Source: Gnetum montanum (taxonomy: Eukaryota > Streptophyta > Gnetopsida > Gnetales > Gnetaceae). Taken from it: a stretch of 64,000 bases of DNA. Where the stretch lies: positions 1,506,979 through 1,570,978 of the forward strand of contig MNCI01023742.1 of assembly GCA_015680685.1 (NCBI GenBank). The letters are read 5' to 3'. Shown here piece by piece: positions 24,061 through 35,303 of this stretch. The notes under the pieces are model-generated. The model worked only from the letters and a program-made list of their open reading frames with translations. It was not told the origin of the DNA and did not search any database. Position numbers and translations under genes: made by a program. The stretch's first letter is position 1; each line of letters opens with the position of its first letter.

Positions 24061-24262
24061 GGACCGGTTTGGCGTTTGCAAAATTAGACTTTGGAAAAAC
24101 ACATGTTTACGAACTTTGATTAAAAACTTCAATTTTTGTTTGCAGACGACGTCAGCTCTGACATATTTCAATCGCTGGTCGTTTGTCTATCTTTAATGGG
24201 TTAAAATTTATAGTGATTTAGCCACAGAAGTGCGGCCAAACGGGCAAAACAGTTAATAATGA

Positions 24263-24292
24263 CCAATCAATCTGTCTATCGTTCTATAAATA
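24263..24292 (+). promoter_or_regulatory. CCAAT box and TATA box of peptide copy 4
   Basis: CCAAT lies at 24263-24267 and TATAAATA at 24285-24292, about 130 bp upstream of the ATG. Copy 4 lacks the 16-bp block seen in copies 1-3 and has a more standard TATA box. Confidence 0.65.
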
Positions 24293-24421
24293 CCAAACCC
24301 ACAATCCAATGCTTTCCCATAACATATCACATTGCTATACTCTCTGCCTCGGGTACCCAGAGTTAGTTACAAAGCGATTGAATCAGCTTTGGTCTTATTT
24401 TGTTCAGATTCATATTCATCT

Positions 24422-24730
24422 ATGGCGTACCAAGTTTCAAGAGGGGGGATGCTATCTATGGCGGTCATGATTTTGCTCGTGTTATCAATTTCAATGGCGG
24501 ATGCCAGGAAACTGAGGCTCAAACATATGGATGATCACAGATTTCATGGCAGCAGCCGCAGTAATCAACTTGGGTTTCAGAAAATCAACTTTCTCAAGAT
24601 GTCCAGTAGCAGTGTTGCAGGTGGAACAGATGAAGCACTACTCGTAAATATCAAGGCCGCATCTCATAACAGCCCAGGCGTCGGTCATTCGGTCCCTGTT
24701 TCTGCATCTACCGATGACAGCAAAAACTAG
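24422..24730 (+). CDS. CEP-like small secreted peptide precursor, copy 4
   Basis: This intronless gene encodes 102 residues. I place the start at ATG 24422 (context TCATCTATGGCG) because the signal peptide follows directly; an in-frame ATG at 24332 would add 30 polar residues in front of it. Residues 1-27 form a signal peptide ending MADA before Arg-Lys-Leu-Arg. The middle is His/Gly/Ser-rich. The conserved end has FLKMSSSS, then a short acidic stretch and KAASHNSPGVGHSVPVSAS. This copy lacks the SGPS core but has SPGVGH, the classical end of CEP peptides, followed by a tail absent from typical CEPs. It is the closest relative of the pseudogene at 11.9-12.1 kb. Frame and promoter look intact. 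Confidence 0.8.
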   Translation: MAYQVSRGGMLSMAVMILLVLSISMADARKLRLKHMDDHRFHGSSRSNQLGFQKINFLKMSSSSVAGGTDEALLVNIKAASHNSPGVGHSVPVSASTDDSKN

Positions 24731-25131
24731 TTCAATATTGTATTTTTCCTGTATGGCCTGCACATTATTTATTCATTTCTGTGCCCATTCCTTAATTGTC
24801 TCTCTGTGGCTGATAAATAAAATATCAGCAGTATCCGATAACGTCGAAACCAGTTTCCGTAAAATCGCCGGAATCGTCGGATAGGACGACAAACCTTGTT
24901 TGATATGAAAAATCAGTGGTTTTCAAAGTGGTTGTTTATACTTTTTAGCCAGATTGGACGAAGCCAGAACGTTCATAGAAACCTTTGTTTTATATGAAAA
25001 AATCAATGGTTTTGAAAGTGATTTTTGAGACTTTTTTGTTATTTTTCATCGGGTCCTGTGAACTGCTTAACCTATCGTAACACTCGTAGGATTTTTAATG
25101 ATGAACAATTTTTTTCTTTTACCTTTGATTT

Positions 25132-25683
25132 TGCAATTCAAACCTGGAAATGGCTAAAGGCAGGTGAATCAAGGCCTTATATAAAATCAATTGAAAAATA
25201 GCTAAAGTCCCCCAACTAAAACCTTAACCCAGAAAATAGAGTAGCTATAGCAAAGGAAAAATAAACAGATTCAGAGCTTTTAAGGTGGTTCAGCTTCTAG
25301 ATTGACCAACATACTCTATTGTAAAACCCTCCTTAAATCCCAAGGGCAAAGTAATTTTATTAATCTGGAAAAAAAAAAAACAATGCTACAGGGCTTCTTT
25401 TACAATCTTGGACTAAGCATAACTACCAAGGATTAGCTTTTTAGCATAGAAGAAGAGAAAAGCTCTCTACCTTGTCTCAACACAAAGACTCAAAAGTTAC
25501 AGAGTTTTTTGAGACAGAGAACAAAGCTTTTTCAGAGAGAAAGATAATAAAATCAAGAGGCAAGGAAAAAGAACAAAGGAGAAGTAGAAATTCTAGTTCT
25601 AGCATCAAGGGGCCTGAATCAGAATACTAAACTGAGCTTGAAAGCTCCAATAAATGGCTATCAATCTTTGTGCCTATTTCCCA
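25132..25683 (-). repeat. Copia 3' LTR, truncated
   Basis: This segment matches the low-coordinate part of 39783-40330 over several blocks, for example AAACCTTAACCC, GGCAAAGTAATTTTATTAAT and TTTTTAGCATAGAAGAAGAG. The match ends near 25683, after which reverse-transcriptase sequence starts, so about 370 bp of the LTR is lost. Confidence 0.8.
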
Positions 25684-25689
25684 CTTAAT

Positions 25690-26261
25690 TTGAGCAAAGC
25701 CTTTAGCTACTAATCTTGCCTTGTTCTAGGTCACTTCACCATGCTCATTCAACTTATTTGCAAGGACCCACTTGATTCTAATGACATTAGCTCCTTTTGG
25801 ATGTGGGACTAGCTCCCAAGTATCGTTCTTTATAATTTGTTTCATCTCTTCATCCGTGGCCATTTTTCAGACTTCATTCCTAAGGCTTCTCTAATTATTA
25901 GTGGAATTAAGAAAGTAAGACAACATACTAATAAGCCATGGTCCATTGTTTCACCTCTGTTTCTCCTTGACCTTTGTCTAAGAGGTGTCCTAAGGATATC
26001 TATCATGGATCAAAACTCTTGGGTTCTCCTTCTTATACCATCATTGAGCGTAACCTCGTGCTCTATTTTTGCTTCATCAACAAAGACTAGCTACTCTTCT
26101 TTAATCTTATCAACTTGCTCAAATGTTGAAATGTCATCATCATTTTCTTCTTCATCTATATTTATACCTTTCTCAACCATGTTGTTAGCCTCTTTTGATA
26201 GTTCATCAATCTTAACATGAGGTGGTTCAACAATCTTTGATGTTTTTAAATTTAGATATCA
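25690..26261 (-). pseudogene. Copia integrase end and reverse-transcriptase start
   Basis: The minus-strand translation, tolerating stops, begins next to the gypsy insertion with LKTSKIVEPPHVKIDE. It later gives WELVPHPKGANVIRIKWVLA and ARLVAKGFAQ, the hallmark N-terminal motifs of copia reverse transcriptases. The catalytic part (SFTVDD-type and YVDD-type motifs) is deleted. Confidence 0.8.
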
Positions 26262-26266
26262 ATAAG
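26262..26266. repeat. Target-site duplication ATAAG, left copy (element A)
   Basis: ATAAG directly precedes the 5' LTR and is repeated directly after the 3' LTR at 36300-36304. A perfect 5-bp duplication is typical of gypsy integrases. Confidence 0.9.
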
Positions 26267-27238
26267 TGATGAGAGCAGTTACTCTAGTAGTTATTCTAAT
26301 TATTAGAGCAGTCACTCTAGCAATTACTTTAAAAATTACTCTAATTATTAGAGTGCTTACTCTAGCAGTTACTCTCGTAGTTATTCAAATTATTAGAGTG
26401 GTTACTCTAGCAGTTACTTTAGCAGTTATTCTAATTATTAGAGCAGTTACTCTAATTATTAGAGTAGTTGCTGCCAAGCCTATAAATACAGTGCCCATGC
26501 GCATAATTGAGAAGAAGTCTTTTAGCAGTCAAGTAGTGAAACTCTTGTAGTCTGTTTGAAAGTTAGAGTATTTTCCAAGTGCTTGTAGCAAGAGGTCTAA
26601 GTGTGGATGGATCTTTATTCAAGCATTGTGTACCTGAGCACACCTTGTGTACAGCAATAAAGATGAGCTCTTTAATTCATCCTTGCAACACTTGAGATTT
26701 GTTTTTTTACGCATTTCTTTTATTTTATTTTCTTATGCATTTATTTTATTTTATGCACTTTACATTTCTATTATTAGCACCGCAATTCATTTTGATCAAT
26801 TAAGCAAATCGTTAAATTACACAAGCACGACTGCTTTGAGCATGCGGGTAATACTTGGTAACCCAGTAACGATTAGTGTTTAGTAATCTCAGCAGTGTTG
26901 CACTAGTTCAGCATGTGTACGGCAAGTGAGAATAGATGCTGGTGTTAGGATTAGTTAGAACTTAGTTAATAAGTAGTTAAGTTAAATTAGTCACTTAGTT
27001 ACCTCTCTCCTTCCCTACTAGTGCAGGACATAAAAACATAAAAGCTATAAAAATCATATGCCTTATGCTTACTTAATTGTACAATCGTGACATACAGGTA
27101 AGCTTAGGAAGACAATGATTAACCAACCCGTCCTTGTTCCACAAGGGCACATAAGCACTTAGTCCTTGGAATTTGACCAGATCATGCATAAAATGCTCGT
27201 TTTCATATGGTTGAGCATAGGGGTACCTCCGCTTATCA
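26267..27238 (+). repeat. 5' LTR of element A
   Basis: It begins TGATGAGAGC and ends GCTTATCA. The first 200 bp are built from repeats of GTTACTCTA, GTTATTCTAATTATTAGAG and variants, which contain the dyad CTCTAATTATTAGAG. A TATA box (TATAAATA, 26481-26488) follows at once. The downstream part matches 35540-36299 closely. Confidence 0.9.
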
Positions 27239-27239
27239 T

Positions 27240-27257
27240 TGGCATCGTTGCTGGGGA
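27240..27257 (+). other. Primer-binding site of element A, tRNA-Asp type
   Basis: TGGCATCGTTGCTGGGGA lies 1 bp after the LTR end. It is complementary, with two differences, to the 3' end I know for plant tRNA-Asp. Confidence 0.75.
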
Positions 27258-27323
27258 CTTAGTTGTTTGTGCGCTAACTAGAACTTCGGAAATCATTCAC
27301 ATCATTGGAACAAACCCTTAGGA

Positions 27324-28349
27324 TTGGTTGAGAAAATAATAAAAAAGAATACATTGCACACTGAACAGACAAGTATGTCTCCTTCTTCGTACGAAAGTGC
27401 CTCACCACCTAGGTCTGAAACAGGAAACAGTCAGCGGGGAAATATACATGATGTTGATCCACCAGTCCCTCAACAAGTTCGAGTGGTATATATTCATCCC
27501 GATGAGTATATACCAAATTTCACCTTTATCCTCCATCAAAAGGAACAACTGCATTGGCGAGACTTAGAAGGTAACATAGTGTTACCTCCCGATCGTTTAG
27601 TCCTGAGCATGCTTCTTCGTGCTCTCACACAAATTGGCATGCCGCACTTACACATAGAATACATTGTGCAAGATCATGACTCCAGAGAATACCGTCCCAC
27701 AGAGGCACAACGTCAAAGGGACTTGCAATAGGAAAGACATCATAAGTCTTTGAGGGGTAAGTGGTCCCAAGATGCCCCACATGTCTTAAGCAAAAATGAG
27801 GGTGATGAACCTACCTCAAGTAGTTGCCCACACAACGATGTTCCTCCCCTTAACTTTGGACAAGGGGTTGTGTATCAGAACCTTCATTCCATTATTCATA
27901 ACCCAGGTTCTGATACCCACAAGCAAAAAGGGTCCAAAAAAGGAACACAAACTCATGATAAAGGTGGACATTTTGATCACAATCACGATTAAGGTTGAGC
28001 CCGCAAAAGAGAAGATAGCAGACACCATCATGGTGATGGTTCTTCTTCTTCTTCACCTTCATCATCTCCTTCACCCTCTCCTTCAATATTCGGATGCAGT
28101 CATAAAGAAAAAGATCATGGGGATAAAGGTAGGCAAAGTGGAAGTTATAAATGAAATAGCTAGGAAAGGGGATGAGGGCACTCTAGAGAGTCACAACAAA
28201 GAAGAACAGAGAGTAGGGAGCAACGTAGGCATCATAGATGCTATGGATGAGATGATCACAATGAACCCCTCCTCGCTACTTGAAGTATGTTGGACATAAT
28301 TGAGGCTATTAGAATTCCAACAAGGCATCAGAAAGATAATAAGATTAAG
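27324..28349 (+). pseudogene. 5' region of element A, gag N-terminal part, unclear
   Basis: An open frame of 135 codons starts at 27324 with a polar, Pro/Ser-rich beginning and a segment ENIVLPPDRL-like near its middle. It is followed by further short frames in different registers, including a His/Lys-rich stretch. I recognise no domain. By position it should be the leader and N-terminal Gag. Frameshifts split it. Confidence 0.4.
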
Positions 28350-28912
28350 AGATTAGATATGAACAACATCCCACGATTTGAAGGGGATGCAACGCTGATC
28401 CTCAGAATCATTTACAAGCATTCCATGATGCGTGTGCCTTATAGAACATAGAGAATGAATGGAAAAAACCTAAGTTGTTCCCACAAACATTAGTTAAAGA
28501 AGAAAAAAGCTGGTACCAATCTTTAGAACCGAAATCCATTCGTAGGTGGAGTACTATGTTAGAACTATTCAATGACAAGTACCAAACGTACTCCCAAGTG
28601 TCTAACTTGCGAAAGCAAATCCAAGGTTGGAAACAAGGAGGACATGAACCCTTGGATGCTATCATGGGCCGATACTATGCACTGTTACATCGTTATCCTA
28701 GCCATGGTTATTTGCAAAGGGATCAACTGTGCCATCTCGTGGATGGGCTTAGGCATGAAACGAGAAGAACCCTTAGGACTTATGCCCAAGGGAGACTATC
28801 CGAGCTTAGGTCCCATCAAATTCAAAGACTATTGGAGCAAGTTGCTAAGGAAGAAGGTGAGATACGAAAGAGAGAAAATGCAGAAGAGTATAACCGAGAT
28901 CCTTCCCTTTAG
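28350..28912 (+). pseudogene. Gag (retrotransposon gag domain), element A
   Basis: The translation starts with RLDMNNIPRFEGDA in one frame and, after a frameshift, runs openly from 28475 as FPQTLVKEEKSWYQSLEPKS. A segment KSIRRWSTMLELFNDKYQTY and an acidic, helical C-terminal part follow. The W-x-SL...SI-x-WSTM pattern is that of the plant retrotransposon gag capsid domain. The same sequence with few changes occurs at 51333-51542 and 58.7-58.8 kb in the other gypsy elements (KSIRRWSTM against NSIRRWSTM). Gag would form the virus-like particle. Confidence 0.75.
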
Positions 28913-29099
28913 AAGAGGGGAGTAAGATTTTGTGAGGATAAAGAAGAGTCACCACTCGAAGAGATGGTGAATAGGAAAACTTTGCCTATCCAAAATATGA
29001 CATCAGAAGTTTTGGCAAAGGTAGACCAAATGTAGGATTCCCTAGACAAAAGATTTCAAATTGTTCTTAAAATAGTAGAGGATTTTAGAGAGCAAGGTA

Positions 29100-29294
29100 G
29101 TGAGAAAAGAAAAAAAAGAGGTTGAACATGCATGTAGCAAGGGTAAGGGCAAAGTTGCCATCATTGAAGAGGTTGTGGATTTGGAAACAAACAATGATAG
29201 TGGATGTGAGATATGTCAATATGACCATTCTAAGGGATGTTTCCCTATAATCTCACATCTACAGGAGTCTGGGGTGTATGCACTCAACCCATGA
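29100..29294 (+). pseudogene. Nucleocapsid-type cysteine motif, element A
   Basis: The frame contains CEICQYDHSKGCF. In elements I and II the corresponding motif is CNICLYDHPKGQC (C-x2-C-x3-H-x4-C), one residue shorter than the usual CCHC knuckle (C-x2-C-x4-H-x4-C). In element A one residue before the last Cys is also missing. It likely corresponds to the RNA-binding end of Gag. Confidence 0.6.
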
Positions 29295-29858
29295 TTAAAC
29301 AAAAGGCAAACACACCAAAGGTTACCTTATCCTCAAGGTAACCCAAGGAAGTTCCACCAACCCTAAACATATTATCCCAGTGAAACTCCACCACAAATGA
29401 TTAAGTAATATCAATAGTGGCAGCACCCACAATCATGGCAAATGCCACCACCAAGGCAATAGTATCCTTACTGGGAACCTGACCTGTATGGATATTACGT
29501 GCAGCAGCCAATCTCCCCACGTGACTCTACTGGTCACGTCACTCCTCAACCTCACTACCAAGCCCGTGAGTGTTATGGAACTCCCTCTTCTAGAGGTGAT
29601 ATTCCGCAAGCATATCATCCTTCTCATCCAGCCGCATCTCTTCCACCAATAGCTCCACTACCACTTACTGCCGCGATGAAAGATGAAATTCCTACCTAGC
29701 CGCAGCAACGTAACACCATGAGGGTTGTTAACTCTCAACCTACTGTTGGTTCTAACAACCACATAAAGAAAATACCTTTCTTTAGAACCAACAGTCCAAC
29801 CAAGCCCTTGCAATCATAAGCAGTTGATTCCTTAGACGCCTCAGTATCAATCAAAAGG

Positions 29859-32800
29859 TTGGAACCCCCTTCAACCCAATCACTGCACTCAACGCATACA
29901 GTCATGCTAATACATGTCATCACCGATTGGATCAAAGCTGGCCACCTTCCCAAGAAATTCTCTAATCCTAGGAGTCCTCTGATATACTTACAAATTGTTG
30001 GAAATGTGCCATGCAAGGCTCTTTTAGATTCAGGTTTCGGTGTCAACTTGATTTCTCAAGAAATGTACAAGGCCTAGAACCTGCCTCCATTGAGAAAGAG
30101 CAACATTCATCTAGAGTTGGCCAACCAATCCATCATTGTCCCATTAGGACTGGTGAAAGACATTGTTACCACTATTTGTGGGTGCTCATACCTAGCTAAC
30201 TTCCTAGTGATTTAGGTAAACAACGATAAGGGGAACTTCCCAATCATAATGGGAAGAGCATGGCTAAGGACCATCGACGCATGCTTAGGAATCCACGATC
30301 TTTCCCTAGAAATATCAAAGGAAAATACATTCGAAAAGATCAAGAAGAAGAAAGTTCCATGCATCGCATACAATGACACAGGGTGTAATTGCGTGCATAG
30401 GTCATGGTTTGTGCAAAGTTTAGCATTGCCTACATGCAATCAGTGTTCACAAGTGATTAACATACAAAGATGCCTATATGCAACAACCACACAATAGAAA
30501 GACACCCAGTGGCTAACAACTAATCAAGAAAGCAGTTCACCCATATGCATGGAACCAACTGAGAGTTTGACTTGTGCTTACATCAATAGCATAGACGCAT
30601 TAGAGCAAGTCCACTGCCAACTTCCAAGTCTTAACCTTGAAAATATCAACTAGGGGAAGTTGGAAATCCCTAAGAAATTTAAGTAGGAGCCCCTTGAGCT
30701 GAAACCATTGCCCACCGATATGGAATACACGTTCCTTAAAAATGGAAAATCAATAATTATCAATGCTAAGCTTGCTCCTCAATAGAAAGAAGAACTGCTG
30801 AAGGTAATAAATAAATGGTCGGAAGCCTTCGCTTGGTCATATCTCGAATTAACTGGAATAGATCCTAGGATATGCCAACATAGAATTTACACTGACCCCT
30901 CCATGAAACCTCAATGACAACCGTAAAGGCAACTAAATCCAAAGCTTAAGCAAGTGATTAAAGAAGAAATTGAACANCTAAATGGATATAGTAGATATAA
31001 TCAAATACAAATAGCCCCAGAAGACCAAGCCAAGACTATGTTCACTAGTCCTTGGGGAACGTTTACATACAAACAAATGTCGTTTGGCTTATATACTACC
31101 CCTACAACATTTCAACAACTGATTCTAAGCATCTTCCAACAGCAGATAGGAAATGGTGTAGAAGTCTTTATGGACAATTTCTCCACCTATGGAGCAAGCT
31201 TTGATCAAGCCTTGGACCGGTTAGAGCAAGTGTTAAAAAGATGTGTTAAAACCAATTTGAGGCTCAACTGGCAGAAAATCCATTTGATGGTCCAAGTGGG
31301 TGTAGTGCTAGGGCACAAAATCTCACACACAGGGATAGAAGTAGGCCCTAAGGAAATCAAAGTTATCCAAGGAATTACTTGTCAACAGAAAACTGTCAAA
31401 GATATTCGGTCATTTCTTGGACATACTGGCTACTATAGGAGATTTATTGAGAAATTTTCAAAGGTTGCCAAACCATTGATGGAATTAACAAAAAAGGACG
31501 TACCTTTCGAGTGGACCAGGGAATGCGAATTCTCTTTTTAAACTCTAAAACAGAAGCTAGTAGAAACACCCATTTTGCAAGCTCCTGACTAGTCCAAACC
31601 ATTCCATATCATGACTGACACGTCCAACTATGCTTTAGGAGTCATACTTACACAATTAGATGACCAGAAGCATCCTTATTACACCCACTATGCAAGTAGA
31701 AGTATCGCTGGTGCACAACTTAACTACACTACCACAAAGAAAGAATTAATGGTTGTAGTGTGTGCACTAGAAAAGTTTAGACACTATCAATTGGGATATA
31801 AAGTATATATATATACAGATCATAGTGCAATAAGGTTCCTCATGAATAAGCCAATGGTAAGCCCTCGTATCATACGATGGATTGTAATTTTACAAGATTT
31901 TGATCTTACGATGATCGATCGTAAAGGCACCGAGAATGTAGTTGTTGATCATTTATTTCAGTTACGATGGGACAACAAAGAGGATGAGTATCAAATTTCT
32001 AATTATTTTCCTAATAAACTCCTCTTTGCTACAGAGACAAACTAGTACAATAGCATTCTTACCTATCTCCTCACCCAACAATGACCACAAGAGTTAAATC
32101 TTAAGAAGAAACAACAATTTCTTCACCGAGCCAAGTACTTTATGGAAATCAATGGGTAACTTTACAAAGTGTATCCTGATGGCTTGGTTTGATGGTGTGT
32201 TCCTGATATAAATCAACTACAAGTTCTCCAAGACATTCATGAGGGTCCTTGTGGGGGTCATTATGCTGAGAGACGAACGACCATCAAGATCTTGCTTGTA
32301 GGATATTATTGGCCTACATTGTTTCGAGACACCCATCAATTCGTCTAATCTTGTGAGCACTGTCAATGTGATGGAGTAATGATTGCTAGAATGGAGGGTC
32401 CGCAATAATGGATCCAACCATTAGAACCCTTCAACATTTGGGGAATTGATTTTATGGGGCTAATTACACCAATGTCCAATGGAAAATCCTATATCATTGT
32501 TGCTATTGATTACCTAACTAAATGGGCAAAAGTAGCTGCTATTAAGGATTGTACATCATCTACAGCTGTACAAATCGTTTAACAACAAATCATAAATAGG
32601 CTTGATGTGCCTCGTGCACTTATTTTAGACAATGGTACCCACTTCACAGGGGTAACTTTTCAAAAATTAATGCAACACTTAGGGGTTGAGCATAAATTGA
32701 CTACACCATACCACCCCCAAGCGAACGGTCAAGCAGAAGTCACCAACAGGGAGATTATGAAGATATTGACAAGAACTGTTAGCAAGTTTAGGTGAGACTA

Positions 32801-33290
32801 GAGCACTAAACTAAACGATGCTCTTTGGGCATATCGCTCCACATGGAAACTCCCTACAGGCTACTCTTCATATGAGTTAGTGTACAGTAAATTACCAATG
32901 CTTCTCATTCAAACTGAGCTCCGTACACTATCTATGGCATGTGACCTCAACCTTGACCTTGATCTAGCATAGAAACAATGGTTAGTAACCCTTAACTTGC
33001 TGGATGAAAATTGACTAGCTGCCTTGTCATCTAACGAGTTGCAAAAGGCATTCAATAAACAACGTTATGACCTAATAATTAGGAAAGTTAAATATCAACT
33101 GGGAGATAAGGTTTTCTACTAGAATCCCACACATGTGCCACAACGTACTAAATTTCAAACACTATGGGAAGGACCTTATATTATTTATGCAACTTTTCCT
33201 TCAGGGGCCATGACAATATACAAACCTAAGAGCCCAAACAAGAAATTTTTGATCAACATACAACAAACCAAACCTTTCCATGGGCTTAGG
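29859..33290 (+). pseudogene. Pol (protease, reverse transcriptase, RNase H, integrase), element A
   Basis: All recognisable pieces lie in one frame. Protease: LLDSGFGVNLIS (about 30020-30060) with the DSG catalytic triplet kept, and PIIMGRAW downstream. Reverse transcriptase: YNQIQIAPEDQAKTMFTSPW, FMDNFSTYG (Asn in place of the second catalytic Asp) and FLGHTGYYRRFI. RNase H: MTDTSNYALG to YTDHSAIRFL. Integrase: HEGPCGGHY and CEHCQC zinc motif, then GIDFMG, ILDNGTHF and GQAEVTNREI, which keep the D-D-E residues. About 80 codons of the reverse transcriptase, including the first catalytic Asp, are missing around 30976, where an undetermined base also occurs. More than ten in-frame stops make it non-functional. 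Confidence 0.85.
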
Positions 33291-33299
33291 ACAGCCAGT

Positions 33300-35290
33300 A
33301 CACATGCTACCTCTGTTGATGGACAACCTTGCTCACTATTTCAGATCTCCTCCTTCCAACTTAGTCATGGGGGAGATGGCCACCTATGCTAACCATTTTA
33401 GGCCCTCAGTTCCTTTTGAATTTTTGTTTTACACATTTTTCCAACTTTTCTTATTTTTTTTTTACACCATCGTTCATGTTTTTACTATTTTTTTTGCTTA
33501 ATTTACTTTTATTCGTCATCCAATAAGTGCTCATGATGATGGATTGCATTATATCATATTGATTGGTAATGTTTGATTTTTACCTTTGAATTATGATGTT
33601 GATATTAAGGTATGGTTCTTTTGGTAACACAGGTAATGAGTCCATGTTGTCCACTCATCCATACAATTCTATGGTCTCCTTTGGCTTGGAACTCTATAGT
33701 CCTCTTTTTCTAAGTAAATTTATTAATGAATTGGTGGCTGGGTACTTTTCAAATCAAGGAAAGACTCAAAGGATGAAAAGGGTGTGACTTCAAGGGGATT
33801 CGATGCATTTGTGCTAGCCATTCTCTTGGGTGCTTGGATGCTTGTTTCTTAGGTTTTTTGCCATTCTAACATTGTTCAAAAATCAGGAAGCCGAGTGAAT
33901 AAAAATAAGTCTTTGCATGGTGTGGTTCTCAAGCCAAAAAAAAAAAAAGAGAAAAGTGGAATTCAAAGCACACCCCTTAGACATAATAAAGCAATATGGG
34001 CTATAAGCACTAGTTATGAAACTGGAAAGACATGTTACCCATGCCTGAAGTTTTCCTCTAACTAAGGCCCTTTCTCACTTCTTACTTCTCCATCTTGCTC
34101 TCCTCAGGATGGTGGTTACTCTTTGTGAAGGCATTCGTGTTGCTTCAAAAGGATGGATTGGCCAGGTGTATTGATGTGAGATCACTAAATGTGCTTGGTT
34201 TGAGTATGGATTTGGGATGAAGTTCTACTCAATCATTTTAACCATGAAATACACAAAGGGCTTTACACAACCTTGTTCTTGGGATTCCATTCCATTCTCT
34301 CCTCTTCATCTTTCTTCCCATTTTCCACCTCATTTCCAATTTTATCATTAGTCCGTTCTAGGTTGATGCATTGTTTTTATTTGGTGAATTATTGTGGATA
34401 AGTTTTTAACTCTTGCTTCCAAATGACATTCCTAGAGCCTATGGACTCTTTGGTTTATGGATTTGTCAGGGCATAAAAGGCATGAGCCTGCTTTAGGGAG
34501 GATCCACTGGCATTCCTTTTTGGTGCAATTGTTAAGTTCTTTTCCTTAAACATTTCCTACAATCAATCATCTCTTGTTTCATCCCCATCCATGACATCCA
34601 TTTTATTGGTGTTGTCGTTGTTATTTTTTTCCATCTTTCTTGTTCCTCATATTTTTTCATCTTATACCTACCGGAGGTTCACTCTTAGTCATGGGGGCCC
34701 TGGCACAAATTTTTTAATTTTCTCCATTTTACTATTCGCCTAATTGCTACACCTTGGGTAGTTATCTGTGATAAATCTTTGAACCAATTTTTTCCATAAC
34801 CACAACTCAGCCAATGCGCTTCATATCAAGGCAAGGTATCAACTGCATTGTGGTTTACCTATCCTTGCTCATTTTTTACTGTGTTGTGTGTGCATATGGT
34901 GATCATACAAACAATGGACTGGGCTTGGAGGAAGCACTTAGGATGGACTGAAACTAGAGCATTTACGAAAGGAGCAAGTCTGGTGGTGTGGCTATGGATA
35001 AACAATAGAAGGCACAATCTTAGCATTGGCGACAACACACTTCATTTTCTTTCTCTCTCTTTCTCTACAAGCTACCAAATAAAGGCTTGGATGTCATTTA
35101 TGTACAAGTGTTCACCACAATGGTCATGAGTACTAATGTTGTAATATGCTTATTGATTCGTTCACTGGGCACCTTAACTCTGTCATCCCATTCCACCATC
35201 AGTTGTCAGTTAGTCAATAATCCCATACCTTCCCAATATTTTGTAAAGAACTTATTTCTTTTCTTCTATACTTGAGGACAAGTTTCATTC
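33300..35290 (+). other. Non-coding 3' region of element A
   Basis: About 2 kb between integrase and the 3' LTR with no recognisable domain. The word TTAGTCATGGGGG occurs at about 33362-33374 and 34687-34699, and a related CATTCATGGGGGTA forms the polypurine tract at the LTR. No envelope-like protein was found. Confidence 0.6.
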
Positions 35291-35293
35291 ATT

Positions 35294-35303
35294 CATGGGG
35301 GTA
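35294..35303 (+). other. Polypurine tract of element A
   Basis: ATGGGGGTA directly abuts the TGATGAG start of the 3' LTR. It is short for a polypurine tract but is the same as in elements E, I and II (GTGGGGGTA). Confidence 0.65.

Noticed and set aside
26266-26550. Open frames with repeated VTLAV-ILIIR residues in the LTRs of element A (also 35293-35599 on both strands)
   Set aside because: They are translations of the dyad repeat array, open on both strands because of low complexity.
33300-35290. Possible envelope-like ORF downstream of integrase in element A
   Set aside because: Frames are short, with no signal peptide plus transmembrane arrangement shared among them.
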